Shown: piece by piece, positions 35,451 through 46,929 of the stretch | Position numbering within the stretch: position 1 is the stretch's first letter | How the letters are laid out: every line of letters begins with the position of its first letter | From: Agrypnia vestita | Taxonomy: Eukaryota; Arthropoda; Insecta; Trichoptera; Phryganeidae | DNA: 64,000 nt | Direction: 5' to 3' | NCBI GenBank assembly: GCA_016648135.1 | Contig: JADDOH010003980.1 | Coordinates: 1-64,000, forward strand | Notes under the pieces: generated by a model | Seen by the model: only the letters and a program-made list of their open reading frames with translations | Database searches by the model: none | What the model was told of the DNA's origin: nothing | Translations under genes and position numbers: made by a program

Positions 35451-35577
35451 CTGAAATTAAACAAAATCTATTATGTATTATGTATTTCAAAATAATTCAT
35501 AAAAGTGAACGGAAAAATATGTCACAATAAAATAAAGAACTAAAATAACTATTGTAAAACACAATATACATATTTAC

Positions 35578-35649
35578 ATCGCCAATGACTGCATTATATG
35601 AAGGGATCTCTTCCAGCAACTCTCCCATGTTTACTGACGAATTTTTAGA
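35578..35649 (-). CDS. Possible second exon of the THAP gene
   Basis: It begins after ACTTTCAG and ends GGCGAT before GTAAAT. The 72 bp hold 24 codons in phase 0 (S-K-N-S-S-V-N-M-G-E-L-L-E-E-I-P), compatible with the upstream THAP exon. Confidence 0.35.
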
Positions 35650-36048
35650 CTGAAAGTAATAATATCTATTAAAGTTTTCAAAAAATTGATATACCGATTT
35701 TAGGTAAAATATAATATTGACGGCTCCTACGTATACCTACTATCCTAACCCATAAATCGAAAATTTTCAGTTTTTTTATGTTTTCGTATTTCTTATATCT
35801 TTATTTCTAATAAAGAAATAAAAAAAATGCAATTAATTGCGTCATTTTCGGACGTATCTTATAGGGCAACGTATATTTATACCGGCCGAAAATATAATTC
35901 ATATACTAGAAATTTCAGGATGCACATAACTAATTTTATAAACCCCATAATAATGGCGATTTAAGATATTTTTATGTAAAGAAAAAAGAATAACGAATGA
36001 ACAGTATAGGTACGTAAGTACGTAAGTATAGAATAATCTATCAATAAC

Positions 36049-36238
36049 CAGTTCTGTTCTTGAATAAATCGTAGGAACGGCAAATTTTTTTACTCGAACT
36101 ATTTTGTTTTCTTTCCTTCTGTCAAAATGCACATTCAAGAAGTGATCTGAGCAGACAAAACTGTGATTTCCGGGATTCCAATTGATCCTTCCCACAGCAT
36201 GGATCCATTCACATCTTTTTTCTTCATTTTTTGGGAAC
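36049..36238 (-). CDS. THAP-domain exon
   Basis: On the minus strand, after acceptor TTTTGTAG, the frame reads F-P-K-N-E-E-K-R-C-E-W-I-H-A-V-G-R, then W-N-P-G-N-H-S-F-V-C-S-D-H-F, then A-V-P-T-I-Y. That is the THAP pattern: conserved W, then C and H zinc ligands in VCSDHF, and the closing AVPT box. The exon opens with one leftover base and may end at GAACTG before GTTATT. The first two zinc cysteines must sit on an upstream exon that I could not find; an ATGGGCTGCG at about 36300 offers only one Cys before a stop. THAP domains bind DNA; alone it could act as a repressor. It could also be a host THAP gene fragment caught in the element. Confidence 0.65.
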
Positions 36239-36540
36239 CTACAAAAAAGATATCCTAATCCGAATACTTTAAATAATTTTCAAAAATATTTTAACGCAGC
36301 CCATAAAAATTATGTTTTATTGTCCTTTCGCAATACGTGGTTATGAAAATAATTTCTATCTCTTTCTGACTGATAGGTGTATTTAGTACGTAATAGAAGA
36401 CAGCAGAAACTAAATATCTCGGATTTGTTTTTTAGTGACTAGTCTATATTTATGGTTGGTTCCTTCTGACGCAGAAAGAATTTTATTTTAAGAAGTGATT
36501 TATTTGTATAAATAGGTACTTTAAAAGTAATTAAGATAAA

Positions 36541-36722
36541 TTATATAAGTCTCACAGAGACGAAACTATGAATGTGGAAAACGTATATGGAAGTCTTTTT
36601 ATGCGATGGCCCAGGGCTTACAAGTACGAATACAGGTATCTAAACCTGGTCCATCGTATAAAAAGACTTCCATACACATTTCTCAAATTCATAACTCTCA
36701 GTCTCTGTGAGAGTTCTATATT
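36541..36722. mobile_element. MITE family A copy 4 (compact hairpin)
   Basis: A near-perfect foldback: arms run TATAAGTCTCACAGAGACG to AAGTCTTTTTATGCGATGG and back. It is the clearest member for defining the family ends. Confidence 0.8.
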
Positions 36723-37349
36723 AAATAATCATCCCTCTACGGATAAATCCAGCAATCGCGTTCTCAGGAAATATACAAATATAAATACTTTTAAAGTAGT
36801 TTACTGCTTTTTAAAACCACCACAGCACACGATCTATTCCAGGATAACAGAAACAGATTAAGCGGCAACGGCAGGCACAACAAAATGGCCGACAGACAAC
36901 AATCATTGCTTAAATAACGGTATAATTATGGAACTTGGGGCATGCTATTGGTCGAAACGTTGTAAACATTCGTTACCCCCTCCAGAGGATAATTAGCAAA
37001 CTGCAACCAAAAGATGTTGCAGGTACCCTCAACCCAGTCCTGGAAAACAAGGGTGCCATCCCCTAGTCAGTCTGGTTATTTATCTAATAGAAAAGTGTTC
37101 ACTGTTATCATTTGTCGTTGGCGATAGGATTAATCTGGGTGAGTGACATTTTAAAATTGTGGTGTTAGAACATAGTTAAAAATTATTATTACATCTTCTA
37201 GTGACATTTAAATATAATATGAAAGCATCTTGTATAAATTAAGAAATTACTTGTTATAGTATCCACGATTTGGTTTAAATCGGGTCAAAATGTATACGAA
37301 ATGTGTAGAGAGAAAATATTTATGTTATATTTATTTATTTGTTTACGCC
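36723..37349. other. Non-coding; possible LTR-element remains
   Basis: AAATCCAGCAATCGCGTTCTCAG at 36748 echoes 12704 (family A flank). A GTTGGCGATAGG string near 37119 resembles a primer site, but no LTR pair was found. Confidence 0.3.
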
Positions 37350-37700
37350 CATTAGGCTTTTACATAAAGAATATAAAATAAATTTCAAAAAGCACATACA
37401 TTAAACAATATCTGTACAGCACCAAAACATGAGTATAAAAGTTAAAAATATAAAGTAAAGAGCGGCAATGTGTATAGGCTTTTACCTAAAAAATATAACA
37501 TAAAATTTAAAAAAAAAACATACATTACACAATATAAGTTATAAGTAGCAAAATATGAAGTATCAGGAATAGCACCAAAACATGAGTATTAAAGTTAAAA
37601 ATATAAAGTAAAGAGCAGCCATGTGTATAGGCTTTTACCTAAAAAATATAACATAAAATTAAAAAGAACATACATTAAACTGTATTAGTTATAAGTTGTA
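37350..37700 (+). repeat. About 153-bp tandem repeat (2.3 copies)
   Basis: ACCAAAACATGAGTAT recurs at 37421 and 37574, with AGTTAAAAATATAAAGTAAA and TAGGCTTTTACCTAAAAAAT inside. A partial unit lies to the left at about 37354. Confidence 0.8.
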
Positions 37701-37712
37701 TATATATATATT

Positions 37713-38084
37713 CAGGGTGTAACAGAGCTAGTCCACAATACTTCACTGGTAGATTCCTGCTTTAATTATGAGTAAAAATGTTCAAGTAACCATGACCTAA
37801 TATCAATAGTGAATAGAAAATATTCTTTACACTTTGACAGTTATGGAGATAACTGACATTAAAGTTTGAATTTTTTCAATATTTCTGACATATTTTTTGT
37901 AAAACGTTGGAATATAATTTCAGTAACTTATATAGACTATGAAAAATGGAATATTAAAAAAAATGCAAAAATTGATATTAAATAACTCTATTGATGCTTC
38001 ATGGTTGCTTGAACATTTCAGACTCATAATAAAAGCAGGAATCCACCTGTAAAGTCTTGTGGACTATTTCCGGTACATCCTGTA
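37713..38084. mobile_element. Foldback MITE with about 85-bp TIRs
   Basis: The left end (CAGGGTGTAACAGAGCTAGT, GATTCCTGCTTTAATTATGA, ATGTTCAAGTAACCATGA) is the inverse of the right end (ACAGGATGTACCGG, GATTCCTGCTTTTATTATGA, ATGTTCAAGCAACCATGA). Length is 372 bp. Interior pieces (GAGATAACTGACATT) recur in worn form at 16240, 21660 and 44740. Confidence 0.85.
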
Positions 38085-38234
38085 TAATACAAATATGTAG
38101 ATAAAAGAAATAGCAATGATTTTTTTAGAAAAAATCATCAGAAAAATAACACAGAACAATGTAAATCGTTAATCAGAAATAATGCACTATAATAATCCCG
38201 TTTAATTTCATGTCTCATTGACTACTTGTCACTA

Positions 38235-39355
38235 TATATTTAAATTTAAATTTAAATCGCGGACGCGACAAGACTGCCAGCCTTCCCTAAGGTCCCTGCC
38301 ATCGTCAATTATGATTTTCCTAACAGCCGGAAGTACGGAATATACACAGTTTACAGTATCGCCATCACGGCGACCGAACATGACTCTCTTGGTAGATCCC
38401 TTAAATTCTTCTAGTGACACGTTTATCTTTCCCTCGATGTTAATGGCATAAAATTCTTGCAAAAGAGTATAATCATCTAGTGACCTAGGTACATCATATA
38501 TGGCGACTTTGGGGAGTCTGCCTTTAGGCTCTATCATCAAGAGACCTTTAGACTCAAGCATAGATTTGGCTGCAATCTAGATGATGTATCTAGACCAGTA
38601 TTAGAGGACGTCTCGAGTAAAACGCCTGCGCCGCGTACGCGCCTCAATCTAACCGGACGGAAACCGTCATCTGTAGGTTTCAGCGTGCTCATAACTAAAG
38701 TCTTAGTAGCATCGGCTGAGGTGCCCTCGGCCTCTTTGGGGTAAATGATGACAGTGGCAGAAGCGGGCCCAACCTCCCTCATTTCACCTTGGATTTTTAT
38801 AGCGGCTGCTACGCCAGCATAGGAAGATTTTGGTGGCGCCGAAGGAGCACCCTGCAGGTTCCTTTAGCAAGCTCTTTCACTTCTTCCCTCAAAACTGTAA
38901 CTTCGTTCTTGAAATCGGAATATACCTCGTCTGAGGTTCCTTTGGTTACTTCATCCAAATTTATTTTAAGTTCAGCAAAGGAGTTGTTCATGCTGGTCCT
39001 GAACGCCATAAAGTCCCAGTGACTTTTCACAAACAAAGCTGACCTGTGCTCTTCCAGAGCCCCTCTAAGACGCGCGTTTTCCGCGTTCATTTCTGCGACA
39101 AGTATCAATAGGTTGGCGGGAGTAGCCGACAATCTCGATTTATGCATAACTGTGATGCGACCTTTATCTTCAGCTAATACAGTCTGGATTTCATTAGCGA
39201 TACCGCGGGCCCTCTCCAAAAAATCGATCTCCCGGTCTTTATCGGGGGATCCAGAAATGGTTAACATGGAAGGTAATTCCTCCAATTCCGCCCTTTTCGT
39301 CTTCGTCGATCGCCCAACGAAAGCGCTAGCATCTTCGACTTCTACTAGTGGTCGG
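38235..39355 (-). pseudogene. R1-type non-LTR retrotransposon ORF1 (gag-like)
   Basis: Minus-strand order: an N-terminal part with a helical coiled-coil-like segment (L-V-A-E-M-N-A-E-N-A-R-L-R near 39080); a middle part T-L-K-P-T-D-D-G-F-R-P-V-R-L-R-R-V near 38670; then L-P-K-V-A-I-Y-D-V-P-R-S-L near 38500 and G-W-Q-S-C-R-V-R near 38260. This is the RNA-binding ORF1 of R1-clade elements, which normally continues into CCHC knuckles; those are missing. Frame changes occur near 38800 and 38560. R1 assignment is from memory of family motifs. Confidence 0.7.
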
Positions 39356-39779
39356 AGTCAATCCCTGCTCCATCTCAGTGATAATTTCCCTCAACAGGCT
39401 GATCCTTTCTGGCTTAAGTCCCTTCTGTAATAGAGGGTGTTCTTCCGGGTTCCTCAGGTGGGTGATTTCCAGATTTCAGCCATAACTGGATAGCCCGGAA
39501 AATGGCCGAACCTGGGAGCACGAAACAAAGGTCAAACTTCACAAAAAGTCAAAGATAAAAAACTTGTCACCTGATCCAGAATTTTCCTTGATTTTTCTGA
39601 GCTTTCCCGACAAAGTAGAGATCAAAACCAATGTCGGAAAATTCACTTCGGAAAACATCTCTTGTCCCTTTGCACTGGCTTCACTCAAGTCCATAGGTAA
39701 TTTCACAATAACTGGTGCACTGACGTCATTTCCAAAATTACAAAGTACAAAAACCAAAAAACGCTAACTAACCATCAAG

Positions 39780-39980
39780 CCATTTCCACCAGAAGAAGCC
39801 TCTATTGTTTGCTCGCTCTTCCGTTGCTGAAGCTTTTAACAATATTTCGTTTATCAGTTTGTGCTAGGTCTTTGGCGAACCCTCTGTTTCTGTTTCCTTC
39901 AGCACTCGACTCATATTTTCTTCACCATCCTCTTATACGTTCCATGCGTTAAACCATCTCAGCGATCCATTTTATGTTCT
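39780..39980 (-). pseudogene. RTE-type RT C-terminal scrap
   Basis: Minus-strand L-R-W-F then R-M-V-K-K, parallel to the F-G-H-V-E-R-M region of the better copy at 51545-52680; the shared plus-strand string AACCATCTNAGCGA is visible in both. Confidence 0.5.
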
Positions 39981-39984
39981 GTCT

Positions 39985-41118
39985 ATTCAATTTCAATTTC
40001 AATTTTTCAATTTCAATTTATTTATTGATAATATGTATATTACAAACAAAATGTTTAAGGCATACATACAAAGAAGTATATATCAAAATAAAATAATAAA
40101 TTAAAAATAACATAAAATCTGGTCAAAGGTGTAGGAGAATCCCGCTTCGGAAAACCCCCTCAGGCACATGGAATATATCAATACCCAAAGCGATTTTGTT
40201 CAGCATAGCTGTGGCTCTTCCAACAGGTATAACCATCGGCAGGTTGGTCCTGTATATTGGAATGTGAAACAATCTATGCTGACGATGTCTAACATAATTA
40301 TCAGGAACATATAAACCAATGCTCTGCATAATTTCAGGATTATCGATCATACCGCGCAACAATCGATAAAAATGTGTAATCAAATACACATTCTTTCTAG
40401 TCTCTAGACTATTGTAGCCAAGCATACCCTGGAGAAACTCGGTTGGGTAAAGCCAAGGATAATGCCCGTACTCTCTCATGTAGAGATATCTCAGAAACTT
40501 CTTTTGGACTTTCTCCATCATAAGAGAGTACTTGCCCTCATGTGACCCCCAGATCATCCAGCCACTCTCGAGTCTACTCCGCACCGAGGAGTTGTAAAGA
40601 GTTCTCAGTACGCGGGTATTCTCGAAAACACTGGCAGTACGCAGAACAAATCCTAACATTCTCAAAGCATTACCACTGATCGTCTCTATGTGATCGTGAA
40701 ATGTTAGGCTGCTTACAAATCTAACACCTAGATCTTTAACATTTGATGTTCTTGTCAAATTTTGGTTGTTCATTTTGTAGCGAAAAAATAGATTTTTTTG
40801 GGCCCTAGTGAAGGATGTAACCGAACACCTGGAAACATTAAACAAAAGTTTATTTCGTCTTCCCCATTCACATATATTTGATATATCTGCTTGGAGAAGA
40901 CGAAAATCGTCCAAAGTTGACACCCTTAAGAAAAGCTTTAAATCCGCAAATAACAGAAAGCGCGAGTTTAAAATTACATTTTTTATATTATTAATAAAAA
41001 TCGAAAACAACAATAGACCCAGATTAGATCCTTGTGGGACACCCGAGAAGGTAAAGAAGCACTCTGACGCGAATAGGCCGTAGGAGACGTATTGGTTCCT
41101 ATTTTGGAGGTAGCTCGC
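39985..41118 (-). pseudogene. Jockey-type non-LTR reverse transcriptase, 5'-truncated
   Basis: The minus-strand frame from about 41118 reads S-Y-L-Q-N-R-N-Q-Y-V, then F-S-G-V-P-Q-G-S-N-L-G, then L-L-F-A-D-L-K-L-F, then a C-terminal region to a natural-looking stop at 40123. The catalytic F-A-D-D has lost one Asp by an in-frame deletion. The tail holds tandem AAATTG/TTGAAA units (39985-40020), a typical non-LTR 3' end. Over 330 codons remain open, so truncation is fairly recent. Confidence 0.85.
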
Positions 41119-42079
41119 CTACTGCGCTAAATGCGGGGGAGGGCGTCCCAGTCGCCAAACAGAAGTTGCCATGGTGTAAATTTATTACACAATACATAAT
41201 ATACAGAGTACAGGTGACCGGTGTCGGAGCCTTTAATAGAAATTTGGTCGGGCAATTCTAAAGAAACAAACCAGACATGGCGGCCGCTCTACCTAGAGTC
41301 CTGTCAAACATTAATATTGGTCCATTATTTGCTTTTTCAGCTTCGCAAAACTTTAATACTTCATTGGCAATTATTTTTGCACCACCCCGGACTGTTTTGG
41401 ATGTTTTGGACATAAATTTTCAATGTATATTGGAAATCAAGATGTCACAGCTCACGCGCAAATACGACATTGAACTGAATGACAGGGCGAGGGGTTACCG
41501 CCGGGTGTGGGCGGGGCGGGTTTTAGTTCCAAAGTCACCGCACGCCAAATTTACGTTGGTCAAGCTTCTATAGCCAAGCATTACATTCACTGCGAATTTG
41601 CTCATTCTTACATGGTTACAAAGTTTAGTAATTTGTTTATTCCGTTTAAAGTGAATACGATGTTTTTCCTTGGGATGTCCTTCTTAAGATAACGAAGTAC
41701 GCTGTACGTACTCCGCATGTGAGAATCTGAAAGAAAAAAATTGGTGCTCAATGCACAATGCTCAAATGTAAAGAATTCTATTTCCGGTACGGAGGCAAAT
41801 CGGATGTTTATTTTCTGCTAAAAGAAACTCTAATTTTTCTTTTCGTTTATGCTTCGTGTCTTTGGGCCTTCTTTGGATTGTATTTGATCTCTTGTACATA
41901 AAATATTGATTAATAGAATAATTTCTGTGCCATTTATCTGGCTGCTTGGCTGTGCAAAAGAGGACATTCAATTCGGTCCCGGATAGCATTAATTTGGTAT
42001 TTAGTTTTTGAACCCGTCCACAAAATGAGGCACGATGAAATCAATATCAAAGATTTAGATAAGATAAATCTCAGTACCA
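41119..42079. other. Non-coding, no gene supported
   Basis: Moderate plus-strand frames at 41221-41692 lie in a CpG-containing block beginning ATGGCGGCCGC (41278) but show no domain and no convincing splice sites. Confidence 0.35.
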
Positions 42080-42215
42080 TGTATAGGTCTTTCCATTTAA
42101 GAAATACCATCAAATTTGGTATGTGTAAACCGTGCTTACGACGCACATTGTTTCGTTGCGTTGGTGTTTATACTCGGCTTACACATACTCATTCTATTAT
42201 CTTTCTTAAATGAAA
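42080..42215. mobile_element. Small foldback element
   Basis: Arms CCATTTAAGAAAT/ATTTCTTAAATG-type at 42090 and 42195 are inverted; the core ACGACGCACATTGTTTCGTT recurs reversed at 29200-29230. Confidence 0.65.
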
Positions 42216-44609
42216 AGTGATGTACGCGTGTTAAGATTTTGGTCTGAAAATAAACTCAAACTCAAACCCACACACATGAGGTTTGATTTGACTGAGGGAC
42301 TCGACATGTGCGCACAAACATCCAAGTCATTAATTAAACCCAATGTCTGTGAGTATGTCAGAACCGAGTGACAGACGAATGCATGGACACTTGGGTGTGT
42401 GTGCGCACGTGTCAGAAGAAAAAGGATTAAATACCCGCGCGCACGAGTGCATTCTTCTTTGCTGAATCCCATCGTATAGCTGTAAATTATTGTAAATATT
42501 TTAAACTATACAAGAACGCCGGTCGCGTCATATCAGAAGATAAGACGCATCTTGTTGATTAGGAAATCTTTGAGAAATTAAAATTTTACCGAAAGCAATT
42601 ATTGTGATGGCGCCGAGAGTCTATGCATTGACCGAAAATATATACTAAACCGGCGGAGTTTCAGTCTGTCTGCGTATCCGTGCAAACTTGTCGATATTAT
42701 ATCCTTGGGATATTTTTTTAAATCAGTTGATAAGATGTGAACAGATTTTATGTTGCGAGAGAAATCAACTTTATTGGAGGTCACAGACTGCTGCACATAA
42801 TTAAAGAAAAATCTTATCACTTCTTCTCCAGCGCTGCACTGGACCATAGACTGAAGGAAGACGAAAACGAAATTTGTTTAAAAATTCATCTACCACATTG
42901 GCTTCAAATTGCTATAACTCAGCTGATTATCGGAACTTTGGAATGAATGATAATTCTAATTATTTTCAAAACATCAAAGTACTTATTAAAAAAAATCGAA
43001 AAAATTTCCGGGAATTCATCGGTGTTGCTTCTCGGTTTTCAATTTTCCATTAGAAAGTCAAGTTCATTCGACTCAAGTAAATAATCTCTAACCCCTGCAC
43101 ACCGTCGGCGTCGGTGTGAAATATCTCATTAATGCACGTTATTTGTATTTTATATTAAAACTGTCCAAAATAAATTAATACAAGTTGCGGTCGCATTCTG
43201 AATGTTCGCATTCCGTACGAACATATTTGAAGCGTCAAAAATATTTTTATTCAGGAGCAACGGATGTACCAGGCAGGGGCGGATAGGCCCACTTATGTTA
43301 TTATTTTCATTTTTATCCTGGAAAGATCTGGAACTAAAACATTTGATGATGAGAGTACATCTTCCCTATCTTGTGCCACTTCGGTAATTAACCAATCAAG
43401 GCCAGATCTTCCTTCTTAAAATCTTTTATGATGATTTTCGTTAAGGATAATTTAAAGATTAAACACTGTCATAACTCTACCGGAGTTTATAAGCACTACT
43501 CGGGTTTTGAGAGTACATATCAGTAATTATCGTAGACAACTGAAGATATATAAGTGAAAAGAAAATGAGTGGTGAGCGTCACGGCTACGGCGCGCATTAT
43601 TTACCATAGATGGCAACGGGCCTCCGACTCAAGTTCTTAAACACAAAAGTGTCTTTCAAATATTTAGGAAAGGTTTTGAGTTCGTAGAATGAAAGAGTGA
43701 TTGATGTTCATTTCTCATCGGAGTTCAGCTCCGGCAGCAAATGAAGATGTTCAAGTAAAATATGAAAGAAAGAAACTGTTGACGCGCAACGCAGATCCGC
43801 TGGATCCTTGGGTACCTATCGCCTGTCTCCCTAGCACAACTTTCTCTGCTTCCGTTTGTTTTCGATAACGGAAACGGAACCGCGATGGCTGGGCCGGCCT
43901 ACAGGTATATTGGTCTGTTACCGCCACAAATATAAAACAATAGTTGCTACTTTTCCACTTTTATAGAAAATACCCTTTCCCGTAGCGAGAGTTATTTTCA
44001 ACCACGTCACAAAAAATATTATTAGCAAACAATTTTGAGAATTTTGTTCTAGTCTGTTGTAAAATTACCCTTAGGTTGCCAATTTCTCACCCCTAGCAGC
44101 GGACCTGGTCCGCAGCACCTCTCCTGGTCCACGGACCGCCACGCAGATTCCCGATCGGGAGATATTCATCTCTCGGCGAGCGTGTTTCTCAGAACGGATC
44201 AATTAATCTATCCGGCGCGAAGCTCAGAAGATCCATCGCTAAAGGTGAAAATTCTATAATTGATCGTATATTTTACGTTGTTTCTGGAAAACCTTTCAGA
44301 GATACAAACCATCAATTACATACTTATTTTTGTATAACAAAGTATATTTATTAAATTAAGTATGCTGTAAATGCGTCGTTGAATAGAATGTGATGAATGA
44401 TTAAAAGCCGTGTCAACATGGGAAACTTTTAATACATTTTGAAAAGGCGCGAGACATTTAATTGCAGTAAAATGTTTAGAGGGCTTTTAATTATACGTTT
44501 AACCCTTCTACTTCTTGTATCCGTAGTACCTAAGTTAGCGTAAACATCGCAGATATGAGCACTAAACTAAAACAAATATGTAATGAAAGTGGAAACATCC
44601 GAAGAAGAA
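42216..44609. other. Non-coding; one long-range hairpin
   Basis: GACATGTGCGCACAAACATC (42304) pairs with the inverse near 42389-42414. A TTAAATACCCGCGCGC string at 42428 looks promoter-like and may belong to an LTR. GC-richer patches at 43790-43910 and 44090-44230 have no recognised coding content. Confidence 0.35.
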
Positions 44610-44700
44610 TTACTAGAAGTGCCGACTCCAACAGCCTACCTAGGCAGTGAGTTGGGACCTTGGGACAGCGTAAGGAAGAAGATTTTACAAAAGACGTCTA
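44610..44700 (+). repeat. Fragment of the CCGACCCCAACAG repeat
   Basis: GCCGACTCCAACAGCC, GAGTTGGGAC and AAGGAAGAAG match 5630-5695. Confidence 0.55.
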
Positions 44701-45054
44701 ACGTTTTACAAAAGAATCATTGAAAATAAATGCAAACTTTTGTCGCTTATCTCTTACCGCACTGTTCATCCAAAGTGTATAGAATATTTTCCATTCAAAA
44801 TTGAATAAAGAAAACTCCCCGATGTTTTTACAACTATCTACGAGAAACTATAATATTTTTTTACAATACAAATATCGGATGCTTCTCTCCAATACCGCGA
44901 AAGATCAATTTAATGGCTGGCATTGATTAATGATTCATTGATTGGTACCTATCTACACCACTATCACCATAAAACTATAAAATTGAAGTTGCCTAACGAT
45001 GGCTATGAAGTAAATGATATCAAAAATAAAATAAGAAAAAACCTAATCCATAAA

Positions 45055-45345
45055 AACAATTTTTTTATTATACTCCCTTTCTCATTTACTAGTGGAAACA
45101 GGTTTGGCGCTGAGCCTACGCGTTGGGATCGAGTCGGGCGACGCTACGAAAGCGAGATAAAAAATTTCGAAAAATCCAAAATTATATTATAATTATTATT
45201 TTTTTAAACGAAAATTTGTTTGATTAATTTTATTCTGCAATGTTTCAGCTTGATTGGATCACGAGAAAAGGGGTAAAAATCGATCCAAAGTTTTTTCGAC
45301 AGACAAGCAAGCGAGCAAGCAGACGCTACGGGTTAAAAGAAAGCG
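45055..45345 (-). repeat. Dispersed repeat family R, copy 3 (reversed)
   Basis: From ATTATACTCCCTTTCTCATT to GCAAGCAGACGC it is the reverse of 17030-17370, in the same internal order. Confidence 0.8.
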
Positions 45346-46120
45346 AGTAAAAATGAGACAGGCTTATCTACAAATATGGGCATCACGAATCGAATTAAAA
45401 AACATCACATATACAAAAAAAAACATGGAGGAGATTGGAGGAGAAAACAAAATAAGGAAATCTTCGTCGATATTCCCGATTTCAGCCATTTAAATCAAGA
45501 AGCGACGTTTCAAGTCACAATATGCAGTGCCTCGATTAAAATAACTGAAATCACGAATTTAGAATAAGTTTTGGATTTTTTTTGTACTTATTTTGTAATA
45601 ATAATATCTATTCTTTTAATTACAGAAAGTAAAAGTATTGAAGTAAAATATTGAAAGTACAAAAGTTATCTATGTAAAAAACCATACAAAAAATTAAATA
45701 ATTCTTACAAACTTTTTAAAACATAAATTTTTATTCTTTATATTATTTTGTAATATATAGATTACCTAAGTAATTAATGTCTGTCGTTTTGAGAAGATAT
45801 CTGTATTTAGCAGGGCCGTGCAGTGAGAAAAAGAAGCATGACTTTTATTTAAACATATATTTGAAAAAAAAGTCGAAATTAAATATTTGTCTGGTAGAAT
45901 ATTATGAAATATTAAAATACTAATATGTTAATTATTGTGCTAGGAATATTACGAGACATACCTCTTATTTCGGTTTCTTTTCAAAATATATACTTAGGAA
46001 AAAGTTGCTCTCCTTGTTCTCACTGCACGCCCATGGTATTTAGAATATGTGGAAATTGATGAATAAATTTTAATACGATATCTTTCCATACAAAAATGTG
46101 ATATAGAACGCTAGAGAAGA
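45346..46120. other. Intergenic, nothing recognised
   Basis: AT-rich; small frames without domains. Confidence 0.4.
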
Positions 46121-46371
46121 TATGTGGGGTATAAAAGCAAAGGCAGCAATATCCAAAAAATAAAAAAATGTTTTGAATGCAGTCACCGAGGTTTACTAAT
46201 TTAAAAAGTACTGAATTCTAAATTTTATACCACCCCTTCCAAAATCATATTTCCTATAAATTTAAAGGCTTTGTTACCTATAAAATCTCGAATTCAGTAC
46301 ATTATTAATTAGTATTCCTCGATGACTGCATTAATTTTGTTTGGATATTGCTGCCTTTTATACCCCACATA
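46121..46371. mobile_element. Foldback MITE, 251 bp
   Basis: Arms of about 105 bp: TATGTGGGGTATAAAAGC, GGCAGCAATATCCAAA, ATGCAGTCA(C/T)CGAGG and GTACTGAATTC on the left are repeated inverted on the right. Confidence 0.85.
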
Positions 46372-46929
46372 TGAGAAAAATTGTGAATTTTGCTTACACT
46401 GCCAGACGATCGCCTTAAGCAAAATTTGATACATTCAAAATACAATATTTGAATCAAAGAGGTCAGGACATAACTGTGCTGAAGTTACATACCTCATTTT
46501 TGTTTAGCCTAAAAAGTTTAACTAAACTAATTTTACTAACTCTCTGTTAACCTAACCGAACTTAAGAGGCCCCAGTACACGATTTTCGTATTTGCTCTCG
46601 ATTTTGCTAAATTTAACGTAAACTTATTAAATCATTTTGAAAAACCCATAGCTAAACAGGCTTTTAATCAATTTTATTATGATAGATCCATTTATTCTTC
46701 AAGCATTTCCTCAAAAGAATATGAACAAATATATTGTTATAACATCAAAAAAATTATAATCCCGAAACACTATATTAGTTTTCATGCAATAGAGATATCT
46801 TTGGTACACTAATCTCGTATATTTTCAAATAAAGACCACATATTTTATTTAAAAATGATTGTATAACGTTTGAAGTGGTGCTATTCAGACATTAATATTT
46901 TTCGACAACTTGTTAAATATATCGTTATA
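46372..46929. other. Intergenic, nothing recognised
   Basis: AT-rich spacer left of the mariner element. Confidence 0.4.

Larger units (their letters stand above)
34222..36453 (-). mobile_element. TIR transposon encoding only a THAP domain
   Basis: Positions 34222-34365 and 36308-36453 are inverted repeats of about 145 bp (ATAAATATAGACTAGTCAC, then CGTAATAGAAGACA-like and ATTATTTTCATAACCACGTA segments). The 2.2-kb unit contains a THAP exon on the minus strand but no recognisable transposase. P-element-type transposases begin with a THAP domain, so a P-like origin is the best guess. No target duplication was clear. Confidence 0.6.

Noticed and set aside
41221..41692. Series of plus-strand frames starting ATGGCGGCCGC
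   Set aside because: No domain or convincing intron borders; may be an LTR or UTR.
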